Shown: piece by piece, positions 1 to 6,658 of the stretch | Layout: each line of letters opens with the position of its first letter | Position numbering within the stretch: the stretch's first letter is position 1 | Made by a program: the position numbers and the translations under genes | The notes under the pieces: generated by a model | The model's database searches: none | Told to the model about the DNA's origin: nothing | The model's input: only the letters and a program-made list of their open reading frames with translations | NCBI GenBank assembly: GCA_039182865.1 | Contig: JBCDBX010000071.1 | Location: 1 to 8,745, forward strand | Direction: 5' to 3' | Length of the DNA stretch: 8,745 bases | Source of the DNA: UBA1858 sp039182865 | GTDB lineage: Bacteria; Pseudomonadota; Gammaproteobacteria; UBA4575

Positions 1-2481
1 ATTGATACGGCAGACGAAGAACGTATGCCGGGTGACCCATCTTTGGTGCATCGTGTTCGTTCCCTTGAGCGCTGGAATGCTCTGGCGATGGTGGTACGAG
101 CTGCTAAAGATAATCCTGAGTTAGGCGGACATATTTCGACTTATGCATCAGCTGCTACTTTATATAGCATAGGCTTTAATTTTTTCTTTCGTGGCGCAAC
201 TGATAAACACAATGGCGATCTCGTTTATTTCCAAGGTCATGCTTCTCCCGGCATGTACGCACGAGCATTTTTGGAAGGACGCCTTACTGAAGAGAACCTG
301 GAAAATTTCCGTCGTGATGTGGACGGCAAAGGTCTAACATCATATCCACACCCCTGGATCATGCCGGAGTTCTGGCAATTTCCAACAGTCTCGATGGGGC
401 TAGGACCAATTACAGGGATTTATCAAGCACGATTCATGAAGTACTTAAATGACAGGAGCTTGAAAGATGAATCTGATCGTAAAGTCTGGGTGTTCACGGG
501 TGATGGGGAAATGGACGAGCCAGAATCATTGGGTGCAATTTCTTTAGCTGCGCGGGAAAATCTTGATAATTTGATCTTTGTGGTTAATTGCAACTTACAA
601 CGTCTGGATGGTCCAGTACGAGGTAATGGAAAAATAATCCAAGAGTTAGAAGGCGTTTTTCGAGGCGCAGGATGGAATGTCATCAAACTAATTTGGGGAT
701 CAAATTGGGAACCACTGTTCGCGCAAGATGAAACTGGCATTTTGATTAAACGCATGGAAGAAGCCGTTGATGGTGATTTTCAAAACTATCGTGCAAAAGG
801 TGGTGCCTACACGCGAGAACATTTCTTTGGTAAGTATCCTGAGCTTGAACAAATGGTTTCAAAATTTACTGACGAAGATATCTGGCGCCTCAATCGAGGC
901 GGCCACGACCAGCAAAAGGTTTATGCTGCATTTGCAGCAGCGACAAAACATAAAGGTCAGCCTACCGTCATACTAGCCAAGACGGTAAAAGGCTATGGTT
1001 TAGGAAAGAGTGGTGAAAGCATGAACATTGCTCATGTCATGAAAAAGCCAACGAAAGATTCCATACAAGGGTTTAGAGATCGTTTCCAAATACCTATTCC
1101 AGATGAAGATTTAGAACACGTTCCTTTTTATCGTCCACCAGAAGAAAGTCCGGAAGCAATATTCATAAAAGAATGCCGGGAAAATCTAAATGGTCCATTA
1201 CCGCAGCGCAAAAGATTTGCCATGATGGATCCAGTAGATATTCCCGACTTCAAAATTTTTGAAAAGTTAGTCGCAGATAGTGGCGAACGTGAGTTCTCTA
1301 CCACCATGACATTCGTTCGAATTTTAACGGCGTTAACTCGCGATAAAACAATCAATAAATATATTGTTCCGATAGTGCCAGATGAGTCGCGTACATTTGG
1401 TATGGAAGGCATGTTCAGAACTATGGGCATCTATTCGCGCAAAGGGCAACTGTATGATCCCGTCGATGCTGATGAGTTGATGTATTACCGTGAAGATAAA
1501 GCAGGACAAATACTACAAGAAGGCATAAACGAAGCGGGTGCTATGTCGTCATGGATTGCGGCAGCTACTTCGTATAGTTCGCATGGATTAGCCATGATCC
1601 CTTTTTATATTTTTTATTCTATGTTTGGTTTTCAAAGAGTTGGAGACCTAGCTTGGTTGGCGGGAGATAGTCACGCACGCGGATTCTTATTAGGTGGAAC
1701 AGCAGGACGTACAACATTAGCGGGTGAAGGTTTGCAACATCAGGATGGCAATAGCCATATCATTGCTAATTTAATTCCTAACTGTCGTACTTATGACCCT
1801 ACGTTCGGTTATGAACTAGCTGTCATCATTCATGATGGTTTGGTAAGAATGTATCAAAATCAAGAAGAGTGTTTTTATTACATCACGGTAATGAATGAGA
1901 ACTATAAACATCCTTCAATGCCAGAAGGTGCAGAAGAAGGCATTATCAAAGGCATGTACTTGTTTAAAGCTGCTAGTGAAAATAAGAATAAGGTGCAGTT
2001 ATTAGGAAGTGGCACGATACTAAATGAAGTGATTAAAGCCGCAGAAATCCTAGAAGATGATTATAAGATTGGAGCGGATATATGGAGTGTCACCAGCTTT
2101 AATGAGTTATATCGAGAGGGTATCGAAGTGCATCGATGGAATATGCTGCATCCAGAAGAAGAACAAAAACACACCTACGTCAGTGAATGCTTAAGTGATA
2201 CAGATGCGCCAGTCATTGCAGCTACCGACTATGTGAAACTCTATGCCGATCAAATTCGATCACTAATCCCATCTAGCTTTAGAGTGCTTGGAACTGATGG
2301 TTATGGGCGCAGTGATACAAGAGAAAAGCTACGTGAATATTTTGAAGTAGATTATCGATATATTGTTATAGCCGCTTTATATGAAGTAGCCCAGCAAGAC
2401 AAAATAAAAATGTCTGTGGTTAGTGAAGTGATTAGTCAATACGGTGTTGATGTGGATCGTATTAATCCTATGTTTGGATAA
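1..2481 (+). CDS. aceE: Pyruvate dehydrogenase E1 component, homodimeric type (5' partial)
   Basis: Thiamine-diphosphate-dependent E1 subunit of the cytoplasmic pyruvate dehydrogenase complex. It decarboxylates pyruvate and reductively acetylates the lipoyl group of E2. The reading frame is open from base 1, so the gene starts upstream. By alignment from memory with the 887-residue E. coli AceE, about 62 N-terminal residues are missing; the in-frame ATG at 25 is internal. Numbering from the first visible codon, the ThDP/Mg motif runs from GDGEMDEPES (D168) to NCNLQRLDGP (N198, Q200), matching E. coli D230, N260 and Q262. H345 in NIAH matches the active-site loop histidine H407. GLQHQDG (around residue 580) and ILQEGINE are also conserved. 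The C-terminus (DRINPMFG) is complete. The stop lies 3 bp before aceF, so the two are co-transcribed and probably translationally coupled. No lesion or unusual residue was seen. Confidence 0.97.
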   Translation: MDTADEERMPGDPSLVHRVRSLERWNALAMVVRAAKDNPELGGHISTYASAATLYSIGFNFFFRGATDKHNGDLVYFQGHASPGMYARAFLEGRLTEENLENFRRDVDGKGLTSYPHPWIMPEFWQFPTVSMGLGPITGIYQARFMKYLNDRSLKDESDRKVWVFTGDGEMDEPESLGAISLAARENLDNLIFVVNCNLQRLDGPVRGNGKIIQELEGVFRGAGWNVIKLIWGSNWEPLFAQDETGILIKRMEEAVDGDFQNYRAKGGAYTREHFFGKYPELEQMVSKFTDEDIWRLNRGGHDQQKVYAAFAAATKHKGQPTVILAKTVKGYGLGKSGESMNIAHVMKKPTKDSIQGFRDRFQIPIPDEDLEHVPFYRPPEESPEAIFIKECRENLNGPLPQRKRFAMMDPVDIPDFKIFEKLVADSGEREFSTTMTFVRILTALTRDKTINKYIVPIVPDESRTFGMEGMFRTMGIYSRKGQLYDPVDADELMYYREDKAGQILQEGINEAGAMSSWIAAATSYSSHGLAMIPFYIFYSMFGFQRVGDLAWLAGDSHARGFLLGGTAGRTTLAGEGLQHQDGNSHIIANLIPNCRTYDPTFGYELAVIIHDGLVRMYQNQEECFYYITVMNENYKHPSMPEGAEEGIIKGMYLFKAASENKNKVQLLGSGTILNEVIKAAEILEDDYKIGADIWSVTSFNELYREGIEVHRWNMLHPEEEQKHTYVSECLSDTDAPVIAATDYVKLYADQIRSLIPSSFRVLGTDGYGRSDTREKLREYFEVDYRYIVIAALYEVAQQDKIKMSVVSEVISQYGVDVDRINPMFG

Positions 2482-2484
2482 CTT

Positions 2485-3759
2485 ATGGCTAGTAATAAAA
2501 CAATAACTGTTACAGGGCTAGAAGACTTCGAAGACGTTGATGTATTAGAAGTTTTAGTTAACGTCGGGGACGAATTAGATAAAGATCAATCTATAATCAC
2601 GATGGAAAGCGATAAAGCGACGATAGAATTTCCTACACCTGAAGCCGGGATTGTTAAGGAATTAAAGGTCTCGGTTGGCGATAAAGTTAATCAAGGTGAT
2701 GCACTCATCATATTGGCAACTTCATCTGGTGAAAAAGTAGAAACACCAGAGCCAGATCAACAAGAGTCGGTTAAACAGACAGAATCAGTTAAAGATGAAA
2801 CTAACGAATCGGTAAAAACACAAGAGAAGATAATAAAGAAAAAAACACCTATAAATGTAGAAGGCGATAGTGCATATGCAAGTCCTACTGTAAGAAAATA
2901 TGCTAGTGAGCTAGGTGTAGATTTAGAAAAAGTTAAAGGGTCTGGCAATAAAGGGCGGATTCTCAAAGAAGATGTTCAGCATCATGTTAAAGGAAACCTA
3001 GGTTCATCCGGTGCGCATAATTTATCTATTGCGGCACCTGAATTGCCAGATTTTACAGAATTTGGTGAAACAGACGAAGTCCCCATTAACAAATTACGCC
3101 AAGTCTCTGCTAAACGTTTAGCATATTCTTGGCAAGTTGCACCGCATGTAACTCAGTTTGATGAGGCAGATATTACTGATTTAGAAAATGCACGAAAACA
3201 ATTGAAAGGACAACTGGCGCTACAAGATATTAAATTAACGTTACTACCTTTCATTATGAAAGCGCTAGTTAAATGTTTGATAGAGTTTCCTGATTTTAAT
3301 AGTTCTTTAAATAAAGATATTACTAGCTTGATCCATAAAAAATATTTTCATGTTGGGATTGCTGTGGATACACCAAAAGGTTTAGTGGTACCTGTGTTAA
3401 GAGATGTCAATAAGAAAAAAATTCCAGATTTAGCGAAAGAGCTAATGGAACTTAGCCAGAAGGCAAGGGATAACAAACTTACACCGAAAGAGATGCAAGG
3501 CGGTTGTATGACTATTACCAGCTTGGGTGGAATTGGGGGTCAGCACTTTACGCCTATTATCAATCAGCCAGAAGTAGCAATACTTGGCATATCAAGATCA
3601 AATATAAAATTAACTAAGCACAACGGCGACATACAAGATCGACTTATGTTGCCTCTATCTTTAAGTTATGATCATCGTGCAATAGATGGAGTTGCGGCGG
3701 TGAAATTTATTACTAGTTTGAAGAATAAACTAACTGATGTATGGTCTTTACTTGTATAA
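2485..3759 (+). CDS. aceF: Pyruvate dehydrogenase E2, dihydrolipoamide acetyltransferase
   Basis: E2 core of pyruvate dehydrogenase, which transfers the acetyl group from lipoamide to CoA. The 424 residues hold one lipoyl domain (about 4-77, lipoyl lysine K44 in MESDKAT), a charged linker (82-128), a peripheral-subunit-binding domain (about 131-167, YASPTVRKYA to GRILKEDV), a second short linker, and the catalytic domain (about 196-424) ending in SYDHRAIDG with catalytic H397 and D401. E. coli AceF carries three lipoyl domains in 630 residues, so this is a short single-lipoyl form. The first linker is rich in Glu, Lys, Thr and Ser with three ESVK units, rather than the usual Ala/Pro-rich type. 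The ATG is 3 bp after the aceE stop, with a weak GGA 7 bases upstream. No lpd gene follows: the next gene is on the other strand. Confidence 0.95.
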   Translation: MASNKTITVTGLEDFEDVDVLEVLVNVGDELDKDQSIITMESDKATIEFPTPEAGIVKELKVSVGDKVNQGDALIILATSSGEKVETPEPDQQESVKQTESVKDETNESVKTQEKIIKKKTPINVEGDSAYASPTVRKYASELGVDLEKVKGSGNKGRILKEDVQHHVKGNLGSSGAHNLSIAAPELPDFTEFGETDEVPINKLRQVSAKRLAYSWQVAPHVTQFDEADITDLENARKQLKGQLALQDIKLTLLPFIMKALVKCLIEFPDFNSSLNKDITSLIHKKYFHVGIAVDTPKGLVVPVLRDVNKKKIPDLAKELMELSQKARDNKLTPKEMQGGCMTITSLGGIGGQHFTPIINQPEVAILGISRSNIKLTKHNGDIQDRLMLPLSLSYDHRAIDGVAAVKFITSLKNKLTDVWSLLV

Positions 3760-3760
3760 A

Positions 3761-3985
3761 TTAAAATGCGTGAGAAACCACATATAAAAATGTTGTCGCA
3801 AGGACAATAAATAAACCGACAGTAAAAACATTTGCTGAATCAATTTTATTGCCTGAATCATTATCATCAATCCTGGATTTAGCAGTGTCTTGTGAATCAC
3901 TCGTTTTAGTGAATGAAGTATTTACAGATTGGTATCGATCTGATGAGTAATTTGGGTTTACCAATGTATCTTCAAAACTGCTCAT
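3761..3985 (-). CDS. Small protein with one C-terminal membrane segment, function unknown
   Basis: A 74-residue protein of no family I recognise. Residues 1-52 are polar, rich in Ser, Asp, Asn and Thr, and look disordered. Residues 53-74 (VFTVGLFIVLATTFLYVVSHAF) form a hydrophobic stretch long enough to cross the membrane once, leaving almost nothing after it. This suggests a C-tail-anchored inner-membrane protein with the polar part in the cytoplasm; topology is inferred. An AGGTGA ribosome-binding site (3995-4000) lies 9 bases before the ATG, which supports a real gene. Its stop and that of aceF, on the opposite strand, are 1 bp apart with no visible terminator hairpin between them. It lies about 280 bp downstream of another - strand gene, with no convincing promoter in the gap. 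Confidence 0.7.
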   Translation of the reverse strand: MSSFEDTLVNPNYSSDRYQSVNTSFTKTSDSQDTAKSRIDDNDSGNKIDSANVFTVGLFIVLATTFLYVVSHAF

Positions 3986-3994
3986 ATAGTTAAT

Positions 3995-4000
3995 TCACCT
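3995..4000 (-). promoter_or_regulatory. Shine-Dalgarno sequence of the 74-residue membrane protein gene
   Basis: The - strand reads AGGTGA, 9 bases before the ATG at 3985. It is one of the few strong ribosome-binding sites in the window and is the main support that this small reading frame is translated. Confidence 0.65.
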
Positions 4001-4264
4001 TAATAAGAATGACATCCCTGTCCACATATCCATAGGCGTATTAGATACAATTTGGTTATTAACTTGTGTTGCTTAGCTCACATTTTTTGCAATTAAAATT
4101 TTCATAATGCACATTAAAATAAGACTTCTAGCACATTTATAGGCATATAATGACAAGCATCATTAATTTATTCAGTGAGTTAATTGAATGCGATACAATT
4201 AAAATAGTGATTGATATTGGTCAATTTAGCCGATAAAGCACATAATTTACCTACGCTTTCAGAA

Positions 4265-4699
4265 TTACTCTATTGTTTGGTTTATTTCAGTATCCTGCTC
4301 GCTACTAAAATAATCGGCCTTTAATATGCTTGGAGTAAATTCATCTTTTGTAGTGCTAGTTATAGCCTGATTTTCCATGAGGATTTTTTTGGCATAATTA
4401 GTACAAATTATAAATGCATCTTCACACAGTTCTGGTGTACTTAATTCACAATGAGTTAGTTGTGAAAGCAATCGTCTATTTTTTGTATTCGCCACTTTAG
4501 TGCTGTGTTCAGAGTTTAATTCGCAGTCGATCAAATGATATAGGATACGTTTTAGAAGCTCTTTATCTAAGCGTTGGACCTTATGTTGATAATGTCTGTC
4601 TAGAAGTTGAATTAAATGGCATAAATTATTTAGTGCGGGCTTATTACCTTGTTCGGATAAATCCAAGTAGCCCATAATTTGATGACTTAGTGCGTTCAT
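4265..4699 (-). CDS. Hypothetical helical protein, function unknown
   Basis: I do not recognise this 144-residue protein. It has no signal peptide or membrane segment. Its first 120 residues look mostly alpha-helical and hold five cysteines. The phrases HLIDCELNSE and QLTHCELSTPELCED resemble each other, so a weak internal duplication is possible. The last 30 residues are polar and probably disordered. The start is chosen at the ATG at 4699 because an AGAAGG ribosome-binding site lies about 10 bases upstream. The frame could extend to a TTG at 4735 (156 residues), but nothing resembling a ribosome-binding site precedes that. It follows the Irr-like gene on the same strand after about 200 bp that contain TCTCAATA repeats, so it may have its own promoter. 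It could be a lineage-specific gene. Confidence 0.72.
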   Translation of the reverse strand: MNALSHQIMGYLDLSEQGNKPALNNLCHLIQLLDRHYQHKVQRLDKELLKRILYHLIDCELNSEHSTKVANTKNRRLLSQLTHCELSTPELCEDAFIICTNYAKKILMENQAITSTTKDEFTPSILKADYFSSEQDTEINQTIE

Positions 4700-4778
4700 T
4701 GACACTTTACCTTCTGAAAATACTGTAGTTGCCAAACGTCTTAGCGTCTGATCTTATAGCAACGAATCGTATGGTTTG

Positions 4779-4829
4779 TTGAGAGAGATAGCTGTGAAAT
4801 ATGTCTCAATAAGTTCTCAATAGAGAGAA
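4779..4829. repeat. TCTCAATA repeat cluster upstream of the hypothetical gene
   Basis: TCTCAATA occurs twice in direct orientation (4804-4811 and 4815-4822), exactly 11 bp apart, about one DNA turn. An inverted partner, TTGAGA, begins at 4779 within TTGAGAGAGA. The second copy is followed by GAGAGAA, so TTCTC and GAGAA can also pair. The cluster lies about 105-130 bp upstream of the ATG at 4699 and downstream of the Irr-like gene. Same-face spacing suggests a protein-binding site, but no regulator can be named. Confidence 0.35.
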
Positions 4830-4905
4830 TAATTTCAGTTTTGTGAACTACTGGAAGTTAAGTAATTTTGGGGATTTAAAATGCTGGTATTTGATCTGAG
4901 TAAAA

Positions 4906-5334
4906 TTACGTTTTTCGCAAACGAATAATTATGTCAACATCTTCCAAAGCTGTACCTTGGGGAATATCGGGTAGCTGGTTGATTTTGATTTGGTCTGATC
5001 CGATATCCTCCAGTTTGCCAGAATCAGTGTGATAGAGGTGATAATGTTTCACAAGATTAGTGTCGTAAAAGACTTTACTAGGCTCGATGATAACTTCATT
5101 AATTAAGCCTTTTTGAGCAAATAAGCCAAGAGTGTTGTATACCGTGGCTTTAGAAACTTCTTCATTGTCTTTGTTAACCATCGCTAAGACCTGTTCAGCA
5201 GATACATGTTGAGCTTTTTCAAATAAAGCTTCACCAATCAGAACTCGCTGATGCGTTGGGGTGATATTAGATGAACGCAAGCGTGAAATAATGTCCGATC
5301 GCTTTGAGCTGAATTGTGCTGTATTCCAAGACAT
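4906..5334 (-). CDS. Fur-family transcriptional regulator, Irr-like
   Basis: Metal or heme-responsive DNA-binding repressor of the Fur superfamily, 142 residues from the chosen start. Residues about 15-80 form the winged helix, with NITPTHQR before it and the recognition helix in SKATVYNTLGLFAQKGL (61-77). The dimerisation/metal part holds H43, E47, D91 in FYDTN, and H97, H99 and H102 in KHYHLYH. The ending, PDIPQGTALEDVDIIIRLRKT, closely follows the alphaproteobacterial Irr pattern (Pe.PeG..i..VDvviRLRrk) rather than Fur or Zur. There is no cysteine at all, so the CxxC structural zinc site of Fur, PerR and Zur is absent. The ATG at 5334 is preferred over one at 5391 (161 residues): the 19 extra residues match nothing I know, and a good promoter lies just before 5334. 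thiO lies 77 bp upstream on the same strand. Sensing of iron or heme is inferred. Confidence 0.88.
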   Translation of the reverse strand: MSWNTAQFSSKRSDIISRLRSSNITPTHQRVLIGEALFEKAQHVSAEQVLAMVNKDNEEVSKATVYNTLGLFAQKGLINEVIIEPSKVFYDTNLVKHYHLYHTDSGKLEDIGSDQIKINQLPDIPQGTALEDVDIIIRLRKT

Positions 5335-5340
5335 GACGGC

Positions 5341-5368
5341 ATTATAGCCAGAATTTAGAATAAGTCTA
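5341..5368 (-). promoter_or_regulatory. Predicted promoter of the Irr-like gene, possibly leaderless
   Basis: On the - strand a perfect -10 box, TATAAT (5346 to 5341), is preceded at 16 bp by TAGACT (5368 to 5363; four of six bases match TTGACA). Transcription would start about 7 bases after the -10, on or next to the A of the ATG at 5334, giving a leaderless message. This fits the lack of any ribosome-binding site. It is predicted from sequence only. Confidence 0.5.
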
Positions 5369-5370
5369 TT
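5354..5370. promoter_or_regulatory. Irr-box-like dyad over the promoter of the Irr-like gene
   Basis: The + strand reads TTTAGAATAAGTCTATT. Its core is TAGA-N5-TCTA, the same core and spacing as the TTTAGAA-N3-TTCTAAA type of iron-control element that I recall for alphaproteobacterial Irr (recalled, not looked up). The left half is perfect and the right half matches four of seven. The site covers the -35 box and part of the spacer of the predicted promoter, where bound protein would block polymerase, consistent with autorepression. Confidence 0.35.
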
Positions 5371-5411
5371 TCCTATTAAAGATAAAGGCATAGAGTCAAT
5401 AGGCTTTTTTG

Positions 5412-6485
5412 TTAATCCATAGCATAATATTTTATGAGATCAGCTGAATTTGGATTAATTATCGTCTCTGAAATGATTTCTGCACTTCGAGGAGCCATTG
5501 CAACGCCATAACGATAGTGCCCACAGTTTAAATACAAGCCTTGAATTCTTGGATGTTGCTCAATGAATGGATGTTGATTCTTAGAGTAGGGCCGCAATCC
5601 TGACCAATGATGTACGACTTTGCAAGATTTTAATTCCGGAATTAAAGAAATCGATTTTTGCATGAGCTCATCATATCCAGCTGGAGTAGTAGATTTATCA
5701 AATCCCACATTTTCTAAAGTACTTCCTGACAAAATTAGGCCATCTTTTCTGGGGATCAAGTAATAGCCTTGTTTATACAATATGGTTCGCAAGTTAATAC
5801 TTTTTCCATCAAATACAATAATCTGCCCCCTTACAGGACTAATTGGTGGAAGATTGTTTAAGCTGGGACTGTTTATTCCTGCCCACGCACCTGTCGCCCA
5901 AACTAAGCGATTTGTCTTAATAAGTCCTGCTGATGTTTGCGCACCAACAATACCCTTATTTTCAATCTTTAAGTCAATTAGTTTGGTGTAGGGTAATAAG
6001 TTAACGTTTTGATTGATTAGATGTTTATATAAAGCACTGATAAGTTTGGGACTTCTAACCTGGGCGACATCTGGTAAATAGATGGGTAACTTTTTTTGTA
6101 GAGATTTAAACATATCAATGTCGGATGGGCACTTACTGCTAAAACGTAAGCCTTTAGATGCACACCAGTTTTTAAGTGTTGAATGTTTTTCATGGCAAAT
6201 TGAAACAAGACCGCATGACCAGTATTCAATATCAACACCTGTTGTTTCTATCAGGGTTTCAGCTAAGAACGCATATTTAGAACTGCTATCCTCAGTCAGA
6301 TAAAGCGTTTTATCATCATAATTCCATGGTAATAAAGGAGATAAAATACCACCAGCTGCCCATGAGCTCTCTTTACCTATGGGACCCTGGTCGATTAATG
6401 TGATAGTTAAATTATGTTCTGCTAACAGCATAGCGCTATACAAACCAATAATTCCTCCACCAACAATGACGATATCTGAGTTCAC
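5412..6485 (-). CDS. thiO: Glycine oxidase ThiO (FAD-dependent)
   Basis: FAD enzyme of the D-amino-acid oxidase fold that oxidises glycine to the imine (dehydroglycine) used by ThiG for the thiazole of thiamine, with release of hydrogen peroxide. The 357 residues are a usual family length. The N-terminal strand-turn-helix IVGGGIIGLYSAMLLAE with acidic D32 binds the ADP part of FAD; SSWAAGGILSP (40-50) is the conserved flavin loop. Y242, R298 (GLRPYS) and R325 (HYRYG) correspond, with a constant offset of 4, to Y246, R302 and R329 of Bacillus subtilis glycine oxidase as I recall them. The start is GTG at 6485: a stop (TAA) lies four codons upstream in frame and no ATG precedes the FAD motif. 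No ribosome-binding site is visible. It is divergent from the MarR-like gene, with the Irr-like gene 77 bp downstream. A general D-amino-acid oxidase is less likely given thiS and thiG nearby. Confidence 0.9.
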   Translation of the reverse strand: MNSDIVIVGGGIIGLYSAMLLAEHNLTITLIDQGPIGKESSWAAGGILSPLLPWNYDDKTLYLTEDSSSKYAFLAETLIETTGVDIEYWSCGLVSICHEKHSTLKNWCASKGLRFSSKCPSDIDMFKSLQKKLPIYLPDVAQVRSPKLISALYKHLINQNVNLLPYTKLIDLKIENKGIVGAQTSAGLIKTNRLVWATGAWAGINSPSLNNLPPISPVRGQIIVFDGKSINLRTILYKQGYYLIPRKDGLILSGSTLENVGFDKSTTPAGYDELMQKSISLIPELKSCKVVHHWSGLRPYSKNQHPFIEQHPRIQGLYLNCGHYRYGVAMAPRSAEIISETIINPNSADLIKYYAMD

Positions 6486-6565
6486 GAGGTATATTTAATT
6501 GCTTTATTTAATTGACAGTTAAAGTCGATTATCTTCATATATTAATCATTCCATATGTAAAACAT

Positions 6566-6583
6566 TGTTAAAAGTCTTTAACA
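6566..6583. promoter_or_regulatory. Candidate operator dyad between thiO and the MarR-like gene
   Basis: TGTTAAAAGTCTTTAACA is a perfect inverted repeat with 7-bp arms and a 4-base centre. It lies almost midway in the 173-bp divergent region: about 80 bp from the thiO start and 75 bp from the MarR-like start. A related half-site, GTTAAAGTC, occurs at 6518-6526, nearer thiO. Size and symmetry suit a MarR-type dimer. Binding by the neighbouring regulator is inference; AT-rich DNA also gives such repeats by chance. Confidence 0.35.
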
Positions 6584-6646
6584 TTTAATGCAATTCATTA
6601 ATGAGATAGTAATAATATTGATCTAAATACAAATGTAATAATTTAT

Positions 6647-6650
6647 GGAG
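6647..6650 (+). promoter_or_regulatory. Shine-Dalgarno sequence of the MarR-like gene
   Basis: GGAG, 8 bases before the ATG at 6659. It contrasts with the absence of any such site before thiO, thiS, thiG and trmB and fixes this start. Confidence 0.6.
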
Positions 6651-6658
6651 TTAGTAAG

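Noticed and set aside
423..1430. Frames of 70-110 codons within aceE on both strands (423-755, 767-976, 1128-1430).
   Set aside because: They overlap a strongly conserved gene and their translations look like shadow sequence.
4180..4202. TTAATTG/CAATTAA inverted repeat with a 9-base loop downstream of the hypothetical gene.
   Set aside because: Almost all A-T pairs and no T run on the - strand; not a credible terminator and expected by chance in such DNA.
4150..4236. 28-codon + strand frame (MTSIINLFSE...) with an AGG 6 bases upstream, in the gap between the two orphan genes.
   Set aside because: Very short, weak ribosome-binding site, unremarkable sequence and no promoter support; chance frames of this size are common in AT-rich DNA.
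4881..4928. 15-codon + strand frame with GGGG 8 bases upstream, overlapping the end of the Irr-like gene.
   Set aside because: Too short and antisense to a real gene; no independent support.
4906..5391. Longer form of the Irr-like protein from the ATG at 5391.
   Set aside because: The 19 extra residues match nothing in the family as I know it, no ribosome-binding site precedes 5391, and a good promoter lies downstream of it.
5782..6303. Frames of about 70 codons inside thiO on both strands.
   Set aside because: They are out of frame with a well-conserved enzyme and have no ribosome-binding sites or recognisable domains.
6512..6543. TTGACA (6512-6517) with TATATT (6538-6543) as a promoter for the MarR-like gene.
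   Set aside because: The 20-bp spacing is too long, and no good -10 occurs at 16-18 bp.
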